Assembly (NCBI GenBank): GCA_014523495.1
Contig: JAATVM010000103.1
Location: 1-6,466, forward strand
Direction of reading: 5' to 3'
Source of the DNA: Nitrososphaerales archaeon TH1920
GTDB taxonomy: Archaea > Thermoproteota > Nitrososphaeria > Nitrososphaerales > Nitrososphaeraceae
Length of the DNA: 6,466 bases
The translations under genes and the position numbers were made by a program. Positions 5,654 through 6,466 of this stretch are shown here, piece by piece (within the stretch, counting starts at the first letter, position 1; the number at the start of each line of letters is the position of its first letter). The notes under the pieces were generated by a model. That model searched no databases and was not told the DNA's origin. It saw nothing but the letters and a program-made list of their open reading frames with translations.

Positions 5654-5962
5654 ATGGAATCACCTTGGAAGGCAATTTCAGATGATAGTAGACGTCAGAT
5701 CTTGCTTTTATTAAAGGAAAAAGATATGACACCCACTGAAATTTCAAAGCATTTTCAATTTACCCTGCCTGCCGTATCTATTCATCTACGAATTCTCAAG
5801 AATTCTGATTTGATTTTAGAAAACAAGGTAGGAAAGTATAGGATATATTCATTAAATAAGGCAAAGGCACTTGAAATGATGAGTTTTTTTGCAGGAATGT
5901 GGGATTATAATCTTAAAAGTTTAAGGGAATTCTTGGAGAATCAAAAGGTTGGGAAAAGATGA
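5654..5962 (+). CDS. ArsR-family winged-helix transcriptional regulator
   Basis: A 102-residue ArsR-type DNA-binding protein. WKAISDDSRRQILLLLKE (5-22) is the typical first helices. MTPTEISKHFQFTLPAVSIHLRILKNSDLI (25-54) is the helix-turn-helix with its recognition helix, and LENKVGKYRIYSLN (55-68) is the beta wing. The C-terminal helix (70-97) would dimerise. There are no cysteines at all and no ELCVCDL-type site, so classical As/Cd/Zn sensing through thiols is excluded. It resembles the SdpR-like, metal-independent group that often neighbours SRPBCC genes. The stop overlaps the SRPBCC start by 4 bp (ATGA), indicating translational coupling. The start ATG at 5654 lies in AT-rich sequence with a TATA-like box about 36 nt upstream and no Shine-Dalgarno. 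It probably regulates itself and perhaps the divergent VOC gene. Confidence 0.92.
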   Translation: MESPWKAISDDSRRQILLLLKEKDMTPTEISKHFQFTLPAVSIHLRILKNSDLILENKVGKYRIYSLNKAKALEMMSFFAGMWDYNLKSLREFLENQKVGKR

Positions 5963-6252
5963 GTGATAATTATAGCGTAATAAATCGTGAAATAATAATC
6001 GACGCTCCAATAGATAAGGTATTTTTAGCAGTATCAGATCAAGATCAATTAACTAATTGGTTTCCAGACATCGCTGTGCTGGAAAAGAGGGAAGGAGGCC
6101 GAGTATCCTTTAAATTTTTGAAATCTAAGAAGAATAATCTAGATAAGGATCATGAAATGACAGGAACAGTTATTAAATTTATTCCAAATAAGGAATTATC
6201 ATATACTTGGAATTTCCCAACTAAACCTGAGTTTAGTAAAGCATATGCGTAA
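5959..6252 (+). pseudogene. Truncated AHSA1/SRPBCC (START-like) domain protein
   Basis: The frame gives 97 residues starting MSDNYSVINREIIIDAPIDKVF, followed by the classic DQDQLTNWFPD and GGRVSFKF segments. This is the N-terminal part of an AHSA1-type SRPBCC domain, a helix-grip fold that binds hydrophobic ligands. Family members usually have about 140-160 residues. Here the sequence follows the family to about TWNFPTKPEFSK (83-94), then adds AYA and stops. The last strands and the long C-terminal helix that closes the ligand pocket are missing. The next 50 bp continue the domain in no frame, so this is loss or replacement of the 3' end rather than a simple frameshift. The break coincides with an integrase fragment. 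It is translationally coupled to ArsR by ATGA. A stable shortened product cannot be excluded, but ligand binding is unlikely. Confidence 0.8.
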
Positions 6253-6272
6253 TCTTTTTAAACATATGTTTA
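6241..6272. repeat. Two CATATG-centred palindromes at the gene junction
   Basis: GCATATGC (6241-6248) and the perfect 14-bp TAAACATATGTTTA (6259-6272) share the core CATATG. Their centres are 21 bp apart, two helical turns. The first overlaps the last codons of the truncated SRPBCC frame and the second follows its stop. Their place exactly where host-gene similarity ends and integrase similarity begins suggests a recombination or protein-binding site, though chance in AT-rich DNA remains possible. Confidence 0.5.
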
Positions 6273-6299
6273 GTTACTACTAGCGCGGACTGCTTTCAG

Positions 6300-6466
6300 T
6301 TATTCGAGAGTTCGTTAGAATGTAAAGAAACAAGAGACAACTACATGCTTTTATTCAAAAAATACATGGATTTTGTAGGGGAAAATGACCTATTTTGTCA
6401 AAATGACCATAGACTAATCGAGCATAAAGTCATCGAATTTATATTGTATCTAAAGAAAGAAGGCAA
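6300..6466 (+). pseudogene. 5'-truncated tyrosine recombinase (integrase), N-terminal core-binding domain
   Basis: From 6300 the frame reads LFESSLECKETRDNYMLLFK, then KYMDFVGEND, a DHRLIEHKVIEFI stretch and LYLKKEG at the window edge. This is the helical SAM-like core-binding domain of tyrosine recombinases, in the style of thaumarchaeal integrases (SL-x-[CS]-x-x-TR-x-x-Y, later D-x-x-x-IE-x-x-[IV]-I-[ED]-[FY]). The catalytic domain would lie beyond the right edge, so activity cannot be judged. The frame is open back to 6240, just after an in-frame TAA at 6237-6239. That stretch has no ATG, GTG or TTG; the first ATG (6345-6347) falls inside the first conserved helix. The start therefore appears lost, and the gene is probably broken or the sequence before it replaced. 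It follows the truncated SRPBCC gene directly, in another frame. Confidence 0.65.

Noticed and set aside
6237..6300. Simple frameshift explaining the short SRPBCC gene
   Set aside because: None of the three forward frames after 6240 continues the AHSA1 domain. One gives integrase sequence instead, so replacement or deletion fits better.
6273..6310. tRNA-like segment at the junction (locally GC-richer TAGCGCGGACTGC)
   Set aside because: No acceptor or T-arm pairing and no TTCGANNC T-loop could be found, so an integration site in a tRNA gene is not supported within the window.

Overview
The window looks like a piece of an AT-rich archaeal genome, most likely a soil ammonia oxidiser of the Nitrososphaeria (Thaumarchaeota), perhaps close to Nitrosocosmicus. 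That placement is an inference. It rests on the AT-rich composition, on promoters that mostly fit a TATA box with a very short or absent leader, on a short exported protein dense in N-glycosylation sequons, on a C2H2 finger in a small protein, and on an integrase fragment of the type common in that group. No rRNA, tRNA or CRISPR array is visible, so the lineage cannot be confirmed here.

Left part (1-3162). The end of a small hydrophilic protein (to 175) converges on a diacylglycerol/lipid-kinase family gene (266-1339, minus, TTG start with a good Shine-Dalgarno). Upstream, on the same strand, is a 95-residue exported protein (1588-1875). It carries eight N-X-S/T sequons, and part of it is coded by three perfect copies of a 21-bp unit. 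Divergent from it is a patatin-like lipid acyl hydrolase (1984-3162) with an intact Ser-Asp dyad. The lipid kinase and the esterase lie near each other but are not in one operon.

Middle (3163-4919). Two minus-strand genes follow. One encodes a membrane-anchored protein whose body reads as an eight-stranded TIM barrel, possibly glycosidase-like, of no family I can name. The other encodes a 120-residue protein with an alpha/beta N-terminal domain and one perfect C2H2 zinc finger at the C-terminus.

Right part (4920-6466). A VOC/PhnB-like gene (minus) is divergent from an ArsR-type repressor gene (plus). That gene overlaps an AHSA1/SRPBCC gene by 4 bp. A 22-bp inverted repeat overlapping the TATA region between the divergent genes is a good operator candidate. 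The trio resembles modules common in bacteria and may have been acquired. The SRPBCC gene stops at 97 codons, about two thirds of the usual length. It runs straight into the 5'-truncated start of a tyrosine-recombinase (integrase) reading frame that leaves the window. Two CATATG-centred palindromes exactly 21 bp apart mark this junction, which looks like the edge or scar of an integrated element.
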